A DNA stretch of 64,000 bases, from positions 868,001-932,000 of the forward strand of contig NZ_WUMK01000001.1 in the NCBI RefSeq assembly GCF_009827055.1, read 5' to 3'. Below are positions 20,779-28,773 of this stretch, one piece after another. This DNA comes from Shinella kummerowiae (GTDB taxonomy: Bacteria > Pseudomonadota > Alphaproteobacteria > Rhizobiales > Rhizobiaceae). Below the pieces are notes generated by a model. That model saw only the letters and a list, made by a program, of their open reading frames with translations. It was not told where the DNA came from and did not search any database. The position numbers were made by a program, and so were the translations under genes. Each line of letters begins with the position of its first letter. Positions within the stretch are counted from its first letter, which is position 1.

Positions 20779-21852
20779 TCAGTTCTTCAGCTGGTCGGCC
20801 GTGTAGTAGGCCGAGTCCGTGACGAGGATCTTCTCGGCATTGGACTTGTCGACGGCAACCGGCTTCAGGAGGTAGGACGGGATGACCTTGACGCCGTTGT
20901 CATAGGTCTTGGTGTCGTTCACTTCCGGCTCCTTGCCTTCCAGGATGGCGTTGACCATGCTGACGGTGACCTTGGCCAGTTCGCGCGTGTCCTTGAAGAC
21001 CGTCGAATACTGCTCGTCGGCAAGCATCGACTTGACGGACGGCAGCTCAGCGTCCTGGCCGGTGACAATGGCCATCGGCTGGTCGCCCGAGCCGTAGCCG
21101 ACGCCCTTCAGGGCCGACAGGATACCGATGGAGAGACCATCGTAGGGCGACAGGACGCCATCAACGCGGCCGTCGGTGTAGGTCGAGGAGAGCAGGTTTT
21201 CCATGCGGGCCTGGGCAACGGCACCGTCCCAACGCAGCGTGCCGACGGTTTCCATGCCGGTCTGGCCCGACTTGATGACGATCGCGCCGCTGTCGATCAG
21301 CGGCTGGATGACCGACATTGCGCCGTCATAGAAGAAGAAGGCGTTGTTGTCGTCCGGCGAACCGCCGAAGAGTTCGACGTTCCACGGCTTGGTGTCCGGG
21401 AACTTCGCCTTTAGGCCGTCGACGAGGCTGGTCGCCTGCAGAACGCCGACCTGGAAGTTGTCGAAGGTGGCGTAGTAGTCGACATTGCCCGAGTCGCGGA
21501 TGAGGCGGTCATAGGCGATGACCTTCACGCCGGCATCGGCAGACTTCTGCAGGATGTCGGACAGCGTTGTGCCGTCGATGGCGCCGATGACGAGAACCTT
21601 GGCACCCTTGGTGACCATGTTTTCGATCTGGGCGAGCTGGTTCGGGATATCGTCGTCAGCAAACTGCAGGTCCGGCGTGTAGCCAGCTTCCTTGAACAGC
21701 TTTTCCATCGTCTCGCCGTCGGAAATCCAGCGGGTCGAGGTCTTGGTGGGCATGGAGATGCCGACCATGCCCTTGTCCTGGGCAAAGGACGGCGCCACGA
21801 ACGACGCGACGCTGATGGCAGCGGCGGCGAGAAGCGAAGTGATCATTTTCAT
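20779..21852 (-). CDS. chvE: Periplasmic multiple-sugar-binding protein ChvE
   Basis: A 357-residue type-1 periplasmic binding protein highly similar to Agrobacterium Chv[86 protein letters not shown] signal peptide ([14 protein letters not shown]... cleaved near SFA-QDKG) sends it to the periplasm. ChvE binds galactose, arabinose, glucose and related sugars; in Agrobacterium it also presents sugars to the VirA sensor, and no vir genes are seen in this window. The start at 21852 sets the signal peptide; the extension to 22038 is unlikely. First gene of the operon, divergent from gbpR. Confidence 0.95.
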   Translation of the reverse strand: MKMITSLLAAAAISVASFVAPSFAQDKGMVGISMPTKTSTRWISDGETMEKLFKEAGYTPDLQFADDDIPNQLAQIENMVTKGAKVLVIGAIDGTTLSDILQKSADAGVKVIAYDRLIRDSGNVDYYATFDNFQVGVLQATSLVDGLKAKFPDTKPWNVELFGGSPDDNNAFFFYDGAMSVIQPLIDSGAIVIKSGQTGMETVGTLRWDGAVAQARMENLLSSTYTDGRVDGVLSPYDGLSIGILSALKGVGYGSGDQPMAIVTGQDAELPSVKSMLADEQYSTVFKDTRELAKVTVSMVNAILEGKEPEVNDTKTYDNGVKVIPSYLLKPVAVDKSNAEKILVTDSAYYTADQLKN

Positions 21853-22026
21853 TGAAAGGTCTCTCCCTTGTGCGCACTGACCGGAATTGCGGCCAGGCAT
21901 TGTTCTGTGCACGGGCGGGGTCGCTTTCAGGCGACGGCCTGGACTGGTGGGCCAGAAAAACCCGCCGATCCCCACTCCCAAGGACCCCAGCGCACATCGT
22001 CGCAACGTCGTACGAATTGCCATAAC

Positions 22027-22069
22027 TGTCAAATGCAATAAACTTCTAAAGTGATATCAGATTTGATAT
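22027..22069 (-). promoter_or_regulatory. chvE promoter with candidate GbpR operator
   Basis: ATATCA-GATT-TGATAT at 22054-22069 is a dyad of LysR (T-N11-A) type. On the minus strand a TTGACA (22032-22027) lies about 25 bp downstream of it, placing the dyad near -65 of a chvE promoter whose -10 is weak, a normal arrangement for LysR-activated genes. The site also sits 40 bp upstream of gbpR and could mediate autoregulation. No binding is proven. Confidence 0.6.
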
Positions 22070-22109
22070 ACAATGAGGCAAATGTATTATTTTATGAAAC
22101 GAGGTAAAC

Positions 22110-23117
22110 ATGCGCTTGCCAGATGACCGGGACGAGCCGCTTTTTCCAGGCGAAGATGGCGACAACCTTCAGGGCGTCGCCCTGTTGCGCAGCGGCCTGA
22201 AGCTCAGCCATCTCCGCATGATCGTGGCGATCGAGGAGCACAGCCAGGTGAGTGCGGCAGCCGATGCGCTGAACATCTCGCAACCTGCCGCCTCCCGCAT
22301 GCTGACGGAAATGGAGACGATCCTCAAGGCCCAGTTGTGTGAACGCGTGTCGCGGGGCGTCGCGCTGACGGCTTTCGGCCGCGCCTTCGCGCGCCGCGCC
22401 CGCACCATCCTGCTCGAGCTGCGCGAAGTCGATCGCGAGCTTTCCGCGCTGAAATCCGGCACCGGCGGTTCGGTCTTCCTCGGGTCGGTGACGGCGCCGG
22501 CGATCAGCCTTGCCGTGCCGGCCATCCAGCAGGTGAGTGCCGCCTATCCCGGCATCGAGGTGAACGTGCGCGTCGAGACAAGCAATGTGCTCGCCCACGA
22601 ACTGCTCGCGGCCCGGCAGGATTTCATCATCGCCCGCGTGCCAGACGACCTCAATCCGCGCCTGTTCAATGTCACCGAGATCGGCATCGAAAAGGCCTGC
22701 CTCATCGTGCGCAAGGGCCACCCGCTGACGGAAAAACCCGTCGTCGGCCTTGCCGACCTGCCGCACTATGACTGGGTGTTCCAGCCGGCGGGCACGCTGC
22801 TCAGGCGGCGCATCGAGGAACTGTTCATCGCAGCCGGCGTGGCGCTGCCCTCCACCGTGGTCAACACCTCGTCCATCCTGTTGACGACGGCCATTGTCTG
22901 CGGCTCGAACGCCATCGCCCCTGTCGCCCGCGACATGGCGGTCTTCATCGCCGATGTCGGCGCTCAGGCGGGCGAAATCAGCATCCTCAACACCGATTTC
23001 GAGATTGACATCAAGCCATACAGCCTCATTTCCGTTAAAGGCAGGGCGCTGCCCCCGAGCGCCAAACTGCTTTATGACCTGATCCTGCAACGCAGCCGCA
23101 CGCTTTCCACTGGCTGA
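22110..23117 (+). CDS. gbpR: LysR-family regulator of the chvE operon (GbpR)
   Basis: A 335-residue LysR-type regulator. The winged helix is at about residues 32-90 (LSHLRMIVAIEEHSQVSAAADALNISQPAASRML, split here by eye), preceded by an unusual 30-residue N-terminal extension. A periplasmic-binding-like effector domain follows. In Agrobacterium GbpR is divergent from chvE and controls it in response to sugars; the same arrangement here supports the name. The start has GAGG 5 nt upstream. The extension before the HTH is in keeping with GbpR-type proteins. Confidence 0.85.
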   Translation: MRLPDDRDEPLFPGEDGDNLQGVALLRSGLKLSHLRMIVAIEEHSQVSAAADALNISQPAASRMLTEMETILKAQLCERVSRGVALTAFGRAFARRARTILLELREVDRELSALKSGTGGSVFLGSVTAPAISLAVPAIQQVSAAYPGIEVNVRVETSNVLAHELLAARQDFIIARVPDDLNPRLFNVTEIGIEKACLIVRKGHPLTEKPVVGLADLPHYDWVFQPAGTLLRRRIEELFIAAGVALPSTVVNTSSILLTTAIVCGSNAIAPVARDMAVFIADVGAQAGEISILNTDFEIDIKPYSLISVKGRALPPSAKLLYDLILQRSRTLSTG

Positions 23118-23131
23118 TCGACGGAGACACC

Positions 23132-23641
23132 ATGTTCGGCCTGACCGTTTTCGAATCCGTTCTGGAGAGGCTGAAGGCCGAGGCGCGCGAGGCAGCGGAG
23201 CAGGATGACGAACAGGAGATCAAGGACGACGAAGGCCCCGGTGAAATCCGCGGACTGACATCGGGCTTTGCCGGTATCGGCACCGGCAGCACCTTCGTTT
23301 CAGGCTCGCAGGCTGCCGCAGCCTACCTGGATCTCTATGAAGAACCGCCCGCCCTTCCACCGGAGCCACAGCGTCCGGTCGCAGCCGAGCCGCCTCCTGC
23401 CCCACCGCCGCATCTCCTGCGCATCGCGCCGGAAGAGGTTGCCGAAGATCTGGCTCTCAATGGCAAGGAAGGCGTCGACGATCTGCTTGCCCGCCGGCGC
23501 AGCTTTGCGCGGGAAAATCACCCCGACCGTGCGCCCGAAGATCTGCGCGTCAACGCGACCGTACGCATGAAGATCGCCAACATGCTGATCGACGAGACGA
23601 TCCGGCGCATCGCTGTCGAAAAGAGCCTGGGCCTTCGTTAG
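23132..23641 (+). CDS. J-domain-like protein with HPD motif
   Basis: A 169-residue protein with an acidic N-terminus, a Pro/Glu-rich linker (about residues 70-95) and a C-terminal helical region holding ENHPDRAP at about 129-136. The helix-HPD-helix (RRRSFARENHPDR...RMKIANMLIDETIRR) resembles a J-domain, which stimulates the Hsp70 ATPase. It lacks G/F and zinc regions, so it would be a class III J-protein. No signal peptide or membrane segment is visible. Only 14 bp separate it from gbpR. The client is unknown and the J-domain is called by motif only. Confidence 0.6.
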   Translation: MFGLTVFESVLERLKAEAREAAEQDDEQEIKDDEGPGEIRGLTSGFAGIGTGSTFVSGSQAAAAYLDLYEEPPALPPEPQRPVAAEPPPAPPPHLLRIAPEEVAEDLALNGKEGVDDLLARRRSFARENHPDRAPEDLRVNATVRMKIANMLIDETIRRIAVEKSLGLR

Positions 23642-23868
23642 CTCTTCGTCTCGCCGCCCTCTTCCGGCGGCTTGGCGGCCGGATCGGAGGGCTTGAAGAA
23701 CAGGATGAGGTTGGCGAAGGCATAGGCGGTCACGACGAGGAAGATCGTGCCCCAGGTCTGCTCGTTGTTGTAGAACTCGACGCCCGTCCAGACCGCACAG
23801 ACCCCGACCAGAAGCAGCCGCCGCCAGAGCGGACGGTAGAACGGATGGTCGGTGTCGATGATTTTCAT
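23638..23868 (-). CDS. Small two-helix membrane protein (DUF3329-like)
   Basis: A 76-residue protein beginning MKIIDTDHPFYRPLWRR, followed by two hydrophobic segments (about 18-32 and 40-60) and a charged tail. It resembles small rhizobial proteins annotated DUF3329. The start at 23868 has AGGAG 7 nt upstream; the longer frame from 23931 would overlap the PanB-like gene. Its stop overlaps the stop of the J-domain-like gene. The function is unknown. Confidence 0.65.
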   Translation of the reverse strand: MKIIDTDHPFYRPLWRRLLLVGVCAVWTGVEFYNNEQTWGTIFLVVTAYAFANLILFFKPSDPAAKPPEEGGETKS

Positions 23869-23930
23869 GAACGTCTCCTCAGGCCTTCGACCGCCTACAT
23901 AGGTGGTTTTCCCGCCGGAGGGAACCGGCA

Positions 23931-24725
23931 TTAGGCGTCGAGACGATCGAGGAACGCGGCCAGCTCCGCGGGTTCGATCCCGACGAGATGCCCCTTCTGC
24001 GGATAGACGCCGGAGCGCACGTCGTCGGCATATTCCCGGAAGGCCGCAATGCGCTCCTGCTGGAGCCGATCATACTCGATAGCAAAGTTGCGGTAGACCT
24101 TGGCGTGGCGTGGATAGTGGCCACGGTTCTGGCCGAGCACGTCGTCGGCGAAGAGATATTGCGCATCGCATCCGGTGCCGGCGCCCATGGAGAGCATGAC
24201 GAGCGAGGTTCTCGCGCTGATCGCAGCCGCGACGTCGCCCGGCACGACCTCGATTTCGGCGGCAAAGGCACCGGCCTCTTCCAATGCCTTGACCTGGCGC
24301 CAGATCTCCAGCGCACTCACCGCCGTCTTGCCGACGGCCTTGAAACCGCCCGTCCATGTCGCCTTGGAGGGAATGAGGCCGACATGGCCGCAAACCGGGA
24401 TGCCTTCTTCCCGCAGGCGCCGCACCGTCGAAAGGCCGGCCGCGCAATAGACGGCGTCGCCACCCGCCTTCATCGCCTGGAAGGCGCCACGCAGATAGTC
24501 ATCCGCCGTAATGAAATCACCGTATTCGAGGCCGGGAAAGGCGAAGACCGTCGGCGCCGCCTCGCGAAAGGCGGGGCCGAGCAGTGCGGGCGGCACGGAA
24601 ACGAGGTCGATGCCTGCCTGCTCGGCGGCTGCCGCCTCTTCCAGCGTCACGACGCGCAGCATGGTGAGCTGGCGCCTGCCCTTCATCGCCTGAAGGTCTG
24701 CTACCGTCGGTCTCTTGGTTTTCAC
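23931..24725 (-). CDS. PanB-like (ketopantoate hydroxymethyltransferase fold) protein without metal ligands
   Basis: A 264-residue protein with recognisable PanB features: VCGHVGLIPS (PanB catalytic-loop His retained), EIEVVPGDVAAAI, MGAGTGCDAQYL and SGVYPQKGH. Compared from memory with E. coli PanB, the Mg-binding Asp of VGDSLGM is lost (here LVSVPPALLG), the Asp of LLADLPF is lost, and the KIEGG glutamate is AAG. It therefore is unlikely to make ketopantoate in the normal way. It follows mocFED in the same direction (24 bp after mocF), suggesting a role with them, perhaps handling a C1 unit or a related lyase reaction. This is inference. Confidence 0.65.
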   Translation of the reverse strand: MKTKRPTVADLQAMKGRRQLTMLRVVTLEEAAAAEQAGIDLVSVPPALLGPAFREAAPTVFAFPGLEYGDFITADDYLRGAFQAMKAGGDAVYCAAGLSTVRRLREEGIPVCGHVGLIPSKATWTGGFKAVGKTAVSALEIWRQVKALEEAGAFAAEIEVVPGDVAAAISARTSLVMLSMGAGTGCDAQYLFADDVLGQNRGHYPRHAKVYRNFAIEYDRLQQERIAAFREYADDVRSGVYPQKGHLVGIEPAELAAFLDRLDA

Positions 24726-24749
24726 GGATCATCTCCCAGGCTTCGCCGA

Positions 24750-25973
24750 TCAGGCGGCAAGCAGCTTCTTGAGTTTGGTTTCGGGTGCCGCAAGTTCGGC
24801 CGGGTCTGGATGAACGCGCGCCGCGATCAGCATTTCGGCAAGCCGGATGTCGCGGGCGACCACATTGCCCGGACCGATGCCGCTTGCCGCGATCAGCCGG
24901 CCACCGGCATCGAGGTGGAACAGGATGAAGGCGCCTTCGCCCACCTCACGCCGCACGGTCGTGGCTGCACCATCGGCAAGACCGGCAATCTGCAGCGTCA
25001 TGTCATACTGGTCCGACCAGAACCACGGCACGGCGGAATGCGCTTGCGTGCCGCCAAGCATGTTGGCTGCGGCGAGCTGGCCCTGCTCCTGCGCATTGCG
25101 CCAGGATTCGAGGCGGATGCGGCGCTCGCCGTAGAGCGGCAACGGATAGGACGTGCAGTCGCCGGCGGCAAAGATATCGGGATCAGAGGTGCGCAACCGG
25201 CCATCCACCGAAATGCCGTTCTCGACCACAAGGCCGGCCGCTTCCGCCAGTTCCGTGTTCGGCACCGCGCCGATGCCAACGACGAGCAGGTTTGCCGAGA
25301 CGATCCGCCCGCTTTCGAGCGTTAAACACACCTCGCCCGGCAATTCCTCGACCCCGGCGACCTTGGCGCCACACAGGATTTCCACCCCTTCGGCGGCATG
25401 CCGATGTGCGACGATCTCGGCGATCTCCGCCGGCACGCCACGGCTCAGCACGCGCGGCAGGCCCTCGATGAGGGTCACGGTCGCGCCGAGCTTGCGGGCG
25501 CTGGCGGCAAGTTCGAGGCCGATGAAACCGCCGCCGAGGATGGCGATATGGCTGCCCTCGACCAGATGCGCGCGAATACGTGCGGCATCATCATGACTGC
25601 GTAGCGCTGCAATGCGACCGCCATGGCGCGTGCCCGGCAAGGCGCGCGGCCGGGCACCAGTGGCGAGCAGCAGCTTGTCATAGGGGAGTGCTGCGCCGTC
25701 ATCGAACAGGATGCGGTTACCCGCGCGGTCGATTTCCACAACGGCGCGACCGGTGAGCACGTCGATCCGCGCCTCGGCATAGCGTGTCGCTTCGGCAACG
25801 AGCTTCGGACCGGCTCCGGCAACCAGGGCATCCTTGGACAGCGGCGGGCGCTCGTAAGGCAGATGGGCTTCGCTGCCGATCAGCGTGATCGCGCCATCGA
25901 ACCCTTTTTCGCGCAGGGCAAAAGCCGCGCGCGCGCCGCATTCGCCGGCGCCGACGATGACGAAATTCGCCAT
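24750..25973 (-). CDS. mocF: Ferredoxin reductase, FAD-dependent (MocF-like)
   Basis: A 407-residue flavoprotein of the pyridine-nucleotide-disulfide class, ferredoxin/rubredoxin-reductase type. It has an N-terminal FAD fold VIVGAGECGARAA, an NAD(P) fold ILGGGFIGLELA near residue 150, FAAGDCTSYPL near 275 and a C-terminal reductase domain. It is the third of a desaturase-Rieske-reductase gene set matching mocD-mocE-mocF of rhizopine catabolism in order and type, and would pass NAD(P)H electrons to the Rieske ferredoxin. The start has GGGAGG upstream. Similar reductases serve other oxygenases, so the substrate pathway is inferred. Confidence 0.82.
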   Translation of the reverse strand: MANFVIVGAGECGARAAFALREKGFDGAITLIGSEAHLPYERPPLSKDALVAGAGPKLVAEATRYAEARIDVLTGRAVVEIDRAGNRILFDDGAALPYDKLLLATGARPRALPGTRHGGRIAALRSHDDAARIRAHLVEGSHIAILGGGFIGLELAASARKLGATVTLIEGLPRVLSRGVPAEIAEIVAHRHAAEGVEILCGAKVAGVEELPGEVCLTLESGRIVSANLLVVGIGAVPNTELAEAAGLVVENGISVDGRLRTSDPDIFAAGDCTSYPLPLYGERRIRLESWRNAQEQGQLAAANMLGGTQAHSAVPWFWSDQYDMTLQIAGLADGAATTVRREVGEGAFILFHLDAGGRLIAASGIGPGNVVARDIRLAEMLIAARVHPDPAELAAPETKLKKLLAA

Positions 25974-25995
25974 GAAACGATCCTCCCGAAAGGCT

Positions 25996-26310
25996 CTAGA
26001 GCCCGATGAAGACGGTGCCGCCTTCGACCTTGACCGGATAGGTCCTGAGATCGACGCAGACGGGCGCGCCCTTGGCCTCGCCGGTCTTGTAGTTGAAGCG
26101 GCCGTTGTGTTTGGGACATTCGATGACGTGATCCATCACAAGCCCATCGGCGAGGTGGATTTTCTCATGGGTGCAGAGGCCGTCGGTCGCGTGATAGGTG
26201 TCTTCCGGGCTGCGGTAGATCGCAAAGGTGCGACCGGAATGGTCGAACCGGATGACGTCTTCTTCGTCGATCTCGTCCGCCGCGCAGACCTCGACCCAGG
26301 TGTCGCTCAT
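25996..26310 (-). CDS. mocE: Rieske [2Fe-2S] ferredoxin (MocE-like)
   Basis: A 104-residue Rieske ferredoxin. Cluster ligands are Cys46 and His48 (CTHEK) and Cys65 and His68 (CPKHNG). It would shuttle electrons from the adjacent reductase to the desaturase-type oxygenase. The start at 26310 has GGAGG 8 nt upstream; the longer frame to 26406 overlaps mocD. It is 22 bp from both neighbours, so part of the operon. Confidence 0.88.
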   Translation of the reverse strand: MSDTWVEVCAADEIDEEDVIRFDHSGRTFAIYRSPEDTYHATDGLCTHEKIHLADGLVMDHVIECPKHNGRFNYKTGEAKGAPVCVDLRTYPVKVEGGTVFIGL

Positions 26311-26332
26311 GATCTTTCCTCCAGTATGATGG

Positions 26333-27418
26333 TTATTCGGCAGCCACGACGGCCGGCTCGGCGTGAAACTCTTCCTTGTAGGGCCGCGCCGTCGCGGGCA
26401 GGTCACGCTTCAGGAAGTAGTCCTCGTTGCGAAGCTGGCGCAGGAACGCGGGGATCATTTCCCGGTAGCCGTTCCACATCGACGGGTTCGGCGCCGGCAG
26501 GTCATGCTTGATCATGGCGTGCAGCCGCGGCAGCGCGTGGTAGGGGATCATCGGGAACATGTGGTGCTCCACATGGTAGTTCATGTTCCAGTAGATGAAG
26601 CGGCTGAAGGGGTTCATGTAGACCGTGCGACTGTTCAGCCGGTGGTCGATGACATTGTCCGCAAGCCCGCCGTGCTGGAGCAGGCCGGTCAGCACATGGT
26701 GCCAGGCACCATAGAGCCGCGGCAGGCCGATGAGCATGACCGGCAGGATCGAGCCCATGGCGAAACAGAGCGCGATGGTGGCGACATAGATTGCGAGCCA
26801 GATGCGCGCGATGCGTATCGCCTTCGGCTGTTCGGATTCGGGCACGAAGGTCCTTTCGGCAGCGCTCATCCTGCCCGACGCATTGCGCAGCATATCGACG
26901 ACGGCATGCCAGGCATCGAGCAGGCCGAAGAAGTTGAGGACGAGGCGCAGAAGATCCGGTGGGCGCATGACGGCGATTTCCGGGTCGCGGCCGACGATGA
27001 CCGTGTCGGTGTGGTGGCGCGTGTGGCTCCAGCGCCAGGTGACGGGATTGCGCATGATCATGAAGCAGGCGATCTGGTAGACCGCGTCGTTCATCCACAG
27101 CGTCTTGAAGGCCGTGCCATGACCGCATTCATGCCAGCGGGAATCCGACGCCGAACCGTAGAGCACGCCATAGACCAGGAAGAACGGCACCGCCCACCAG
27201 GTTCCCCAGAACCAGATGCCGGCAGCCGCCATGACGAGCATGGTGCCGAGCCAGATCGCGGTGTCGCGGAGCGCCGGCCCGTCGCTGCGCTGCATCAGCG
27301 CCTTCATCTCCTTGCGCGGAATGTCGGTGTGATACCACTCGGCGGCAGCCAGCCCATTGGCAACGGCAGCTTCGGCATCGCGGCCAAGAAGGCTGTAGTC
27401 CCGCTTCGTCGGCTTCAT
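26333..27418 (-). CDS. mocD: Fatty-acid-desaturase-like diiron oxygenase (MocD-like)
   Basis: A 361-residue membrane-bound diiron enzyme. Its three histidine boxes are HECGH (96-100), HTRHH (132-136) and HVEHH (282-286), with hydrophobic segments around 55-90 and 205-232. In rhizobial rhizopine loci MocD, with MocE and MocF, is thought to remove the O-methyl group of 3-O-methyl-scyllo-inosamine. Here it leads the minus-strand operon mocD-mocE-mocF-panB-like, opposite a LacI gene. The start at 27418 has GGAGGAGAG upstream. Hydroxylation of another polyol or lipid cannot be excluded. Confidence 0.82.
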   Translation of the reverse strand: MKPTKRDYSLLGRDAEAAVANGLAAAEWYHTDIPRKEMKALMQRSDGPALRDTAIWLGTMLVMAAAGIWFWGTWWAVPFFLVYGVLYGSASDSRWHECGHGTAFKTLWMNDAVYQIACFMIMRNPVTWRWSHTRHHTDTVIVGRDPEIAVMRPPDLLRLVLNFFGLLDAWHAVVDMLRNASGRMSAAERTFVPESEQPKAIRIARIWLAIYVATIALCFAMGSILPVMLIGLPRLYGAWHHVLTGLLQHGGLADNVIDHRLNSRTVYMNPFSRFIYWNMNYHVEHHMFPMIPYHALPRLHAMIKHDLPAPNPSMWNGYREMIPAFLRQLRNEDYFLKRDLPATARPYKEEFHAEPAVVAAE

Positions 27419-27528
27419 CGCTCTCTCCTCCTCGCGGAACGCTCTCCAGCGGCCCCGCCTCGTCTGATGCACAAACGATAGCGCCGCTGCTTGCGTCTCT
27501 CAATCCTGCCATGATAGAATGCGTCAAA

Positions 27529-27562
27529 TTCCATCATTCGCCATCATCAAGCTCTGATGGAA
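27529..27562. promoter_or_regulatory. Candidate LacI operator in the mocD/lacI divergent promoter
   Basis: TTCCATCA (27529-27536) and TGATGGAA (27555-27562) form a perfect inverted repeat with an extra CCATCA half-site between (27541). The half-site CCATCATTC recurs as GAATGATGG downstream of the regulator gene at 28619, as expected for one regulator acting at both promoters. Confidence 0.5.
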
Positions 27563-27580
27563 ACTTTCAGGGAGGAAACC

Positions 27581-28612
27581 ATGGCGGCGCGGCCGACGAT
27601 AACGGACCTTGCGAAGGCGGCGGGCGTCAGCGTGGCGACGGTCGACCGGGTGCTGAACGGTCGCCACAAGGTGCGCGAGGAAACCGCGCGCCGCGTCTAC
27701 GACGCCGCCAATGCGATCGGCTACCACGCCATTGGTCTCATACGGCAGCGGGTGTTCGAGGACCTGCCGCAATATCGGCTGGGCTTCAGCTTCCAGCGTC
27801 CCAGCCAGGCCTTCTACCAGAACTTTGCCCGCGAGATCGAAATCGCCTGCAATGCCTGCACCACCGCCCGCATCATTCCGCAGATCGACTTCATCAACGC
27901 GCAGACCCCGGCCGCGATGACGGAAATGCTGCGCCAGCTTTCGGCGCGCAATCAGGCACTCGCCGTCGTCGCCCCCGACTATCCGGCGACGACAACCATG
28001 GCCGAAGAGCTGAAAAACCGGGGCATTCCGCTGTTCTGCCTACTCTCTGACTTCGCCATGGATGTGCGCCAGGGCTATATCGGCCTCAACAACATGAAAG
28101 TCGGGCGCACGGCGGCCTGGATGATCGCCAGGGGTGCGAAGCGGCCGGGCAAGGTGGCGATCTTCGTCGGCAGCCACCGATTCCACGGCCACGAACTGCG
28201 CGAAATGGGCTTCCGCTCCTTCTTCCGTGAAAAGGGCCAGGATTTCGAGGTGCTCGATACGCTCGTCAACCTCGATACCAGCGAAATCACCCACGAGGCG
28301 ACCGCCAACCTGCTCGCCCAGCATCCCGACCTCGTCGGCCTCTATGTGGCCGGCGGCGGCATGGAGGGGGCGATTTCCGCGATCCGCGAGGAGGGATTTG
28401 CCGGCAAGGTGCAGCTCATCGTCAACGAGTTGACGCCGGAATCGAAGGCTGGACTGGCGGACGATACCGTCACCATGGCGATCAACACCCCCCTGCCCGC
28501 CCTCTGCCGGGAACTCGTTTCACTGATGGTCGGCGCCATAGAAAAGGGCCCGAGCGCCGTGCCGGGGCAGACGTTTTTGCCCTTCGACATCTTCCTGCCG
28601 GAAAATATCTGA
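27581..28612 (+). CDS. LacI-family transcriptional regulator of the moc/inositol region
   Basis: A 343-residue regulator with a LacI helix-turn-helix at the N-terminus (PTITDLAKAAGVSVATVDRVL, recognition helix with VDRVLNGR) and a sugar-binding-like effector domain. It lies between the divergent mocD operon and the co-directional IolI-like and transporter genes, with shared candidate operators on both sides. Known moc loci use a GntR-type MocR, so a LacI regulator here is a different control scheme. The start at 27581 has GGGAGGAAACC directly upstream and is preferred to the ATG at 27557, which lies inside the operator. Confidence 0.88.
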   Translation: MAARPTITDLAKAAGVSVATVDRVLNGRHKVREETARRVYDAANAIGYHAIGLIRQRVFEDLPQYRLGFSFQRPSQAFYQNFAREIEIACNACTTARIIPQIDFINAQTPAAMTEMLRQLSARNQALAVVAPDYPATTTMAEELKNRGIPLFCLLSDFAMDVRQGYIGLNNMKVGRTAAWMIARGAKRPGKVAIFVGSHRFHGHELREMGFRSFFREKGQDFEVLDTLVNLDTSEITHEATANLLAQHPDLVGLYVAGGGMEGAISAIREEGFAGKVQLIVNELTPESKAGLADDTVTMAINTPLPALCRELVSLMVGAIEKGPSAVPGQTFLPFDIFLPENI

Positions 28613-28618
28613 CGCGGT

Positions 28619-28640
28619 GAATGATGGTTTTCCGTCATTC
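28619..28640. promoter_or_regulatory. Second candidate operator upstream of the IolI-like gene
   Basis: GAATGATGG-TTTT-CCGTCATTC is an inverted repeat with one mismatch. It shares its half-site with the mocD/lacI intergenic region and lies about 135 bp before the IolI-like gene. Confidence 0.5.
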
Positions 28641-28773
28641 GCAAGACTAATCTCTCAGCAATGAGGGCAGTCTTTTCGCCTTCGCCTTTGACGCCTGCAA
28701 AAGCCTTCCCGATCCTCATGCGTGCATGCGAGGCGCCCGTCGGCGGCCTCGACGACCGGAGGATACCCATTCC

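Noticed and set aside
23931-24725. Canonical panB for pantothenate synthesis
   Set aside because: The metal-binding Asp and Glu residues are missing and no panC or panD gene is nearby.
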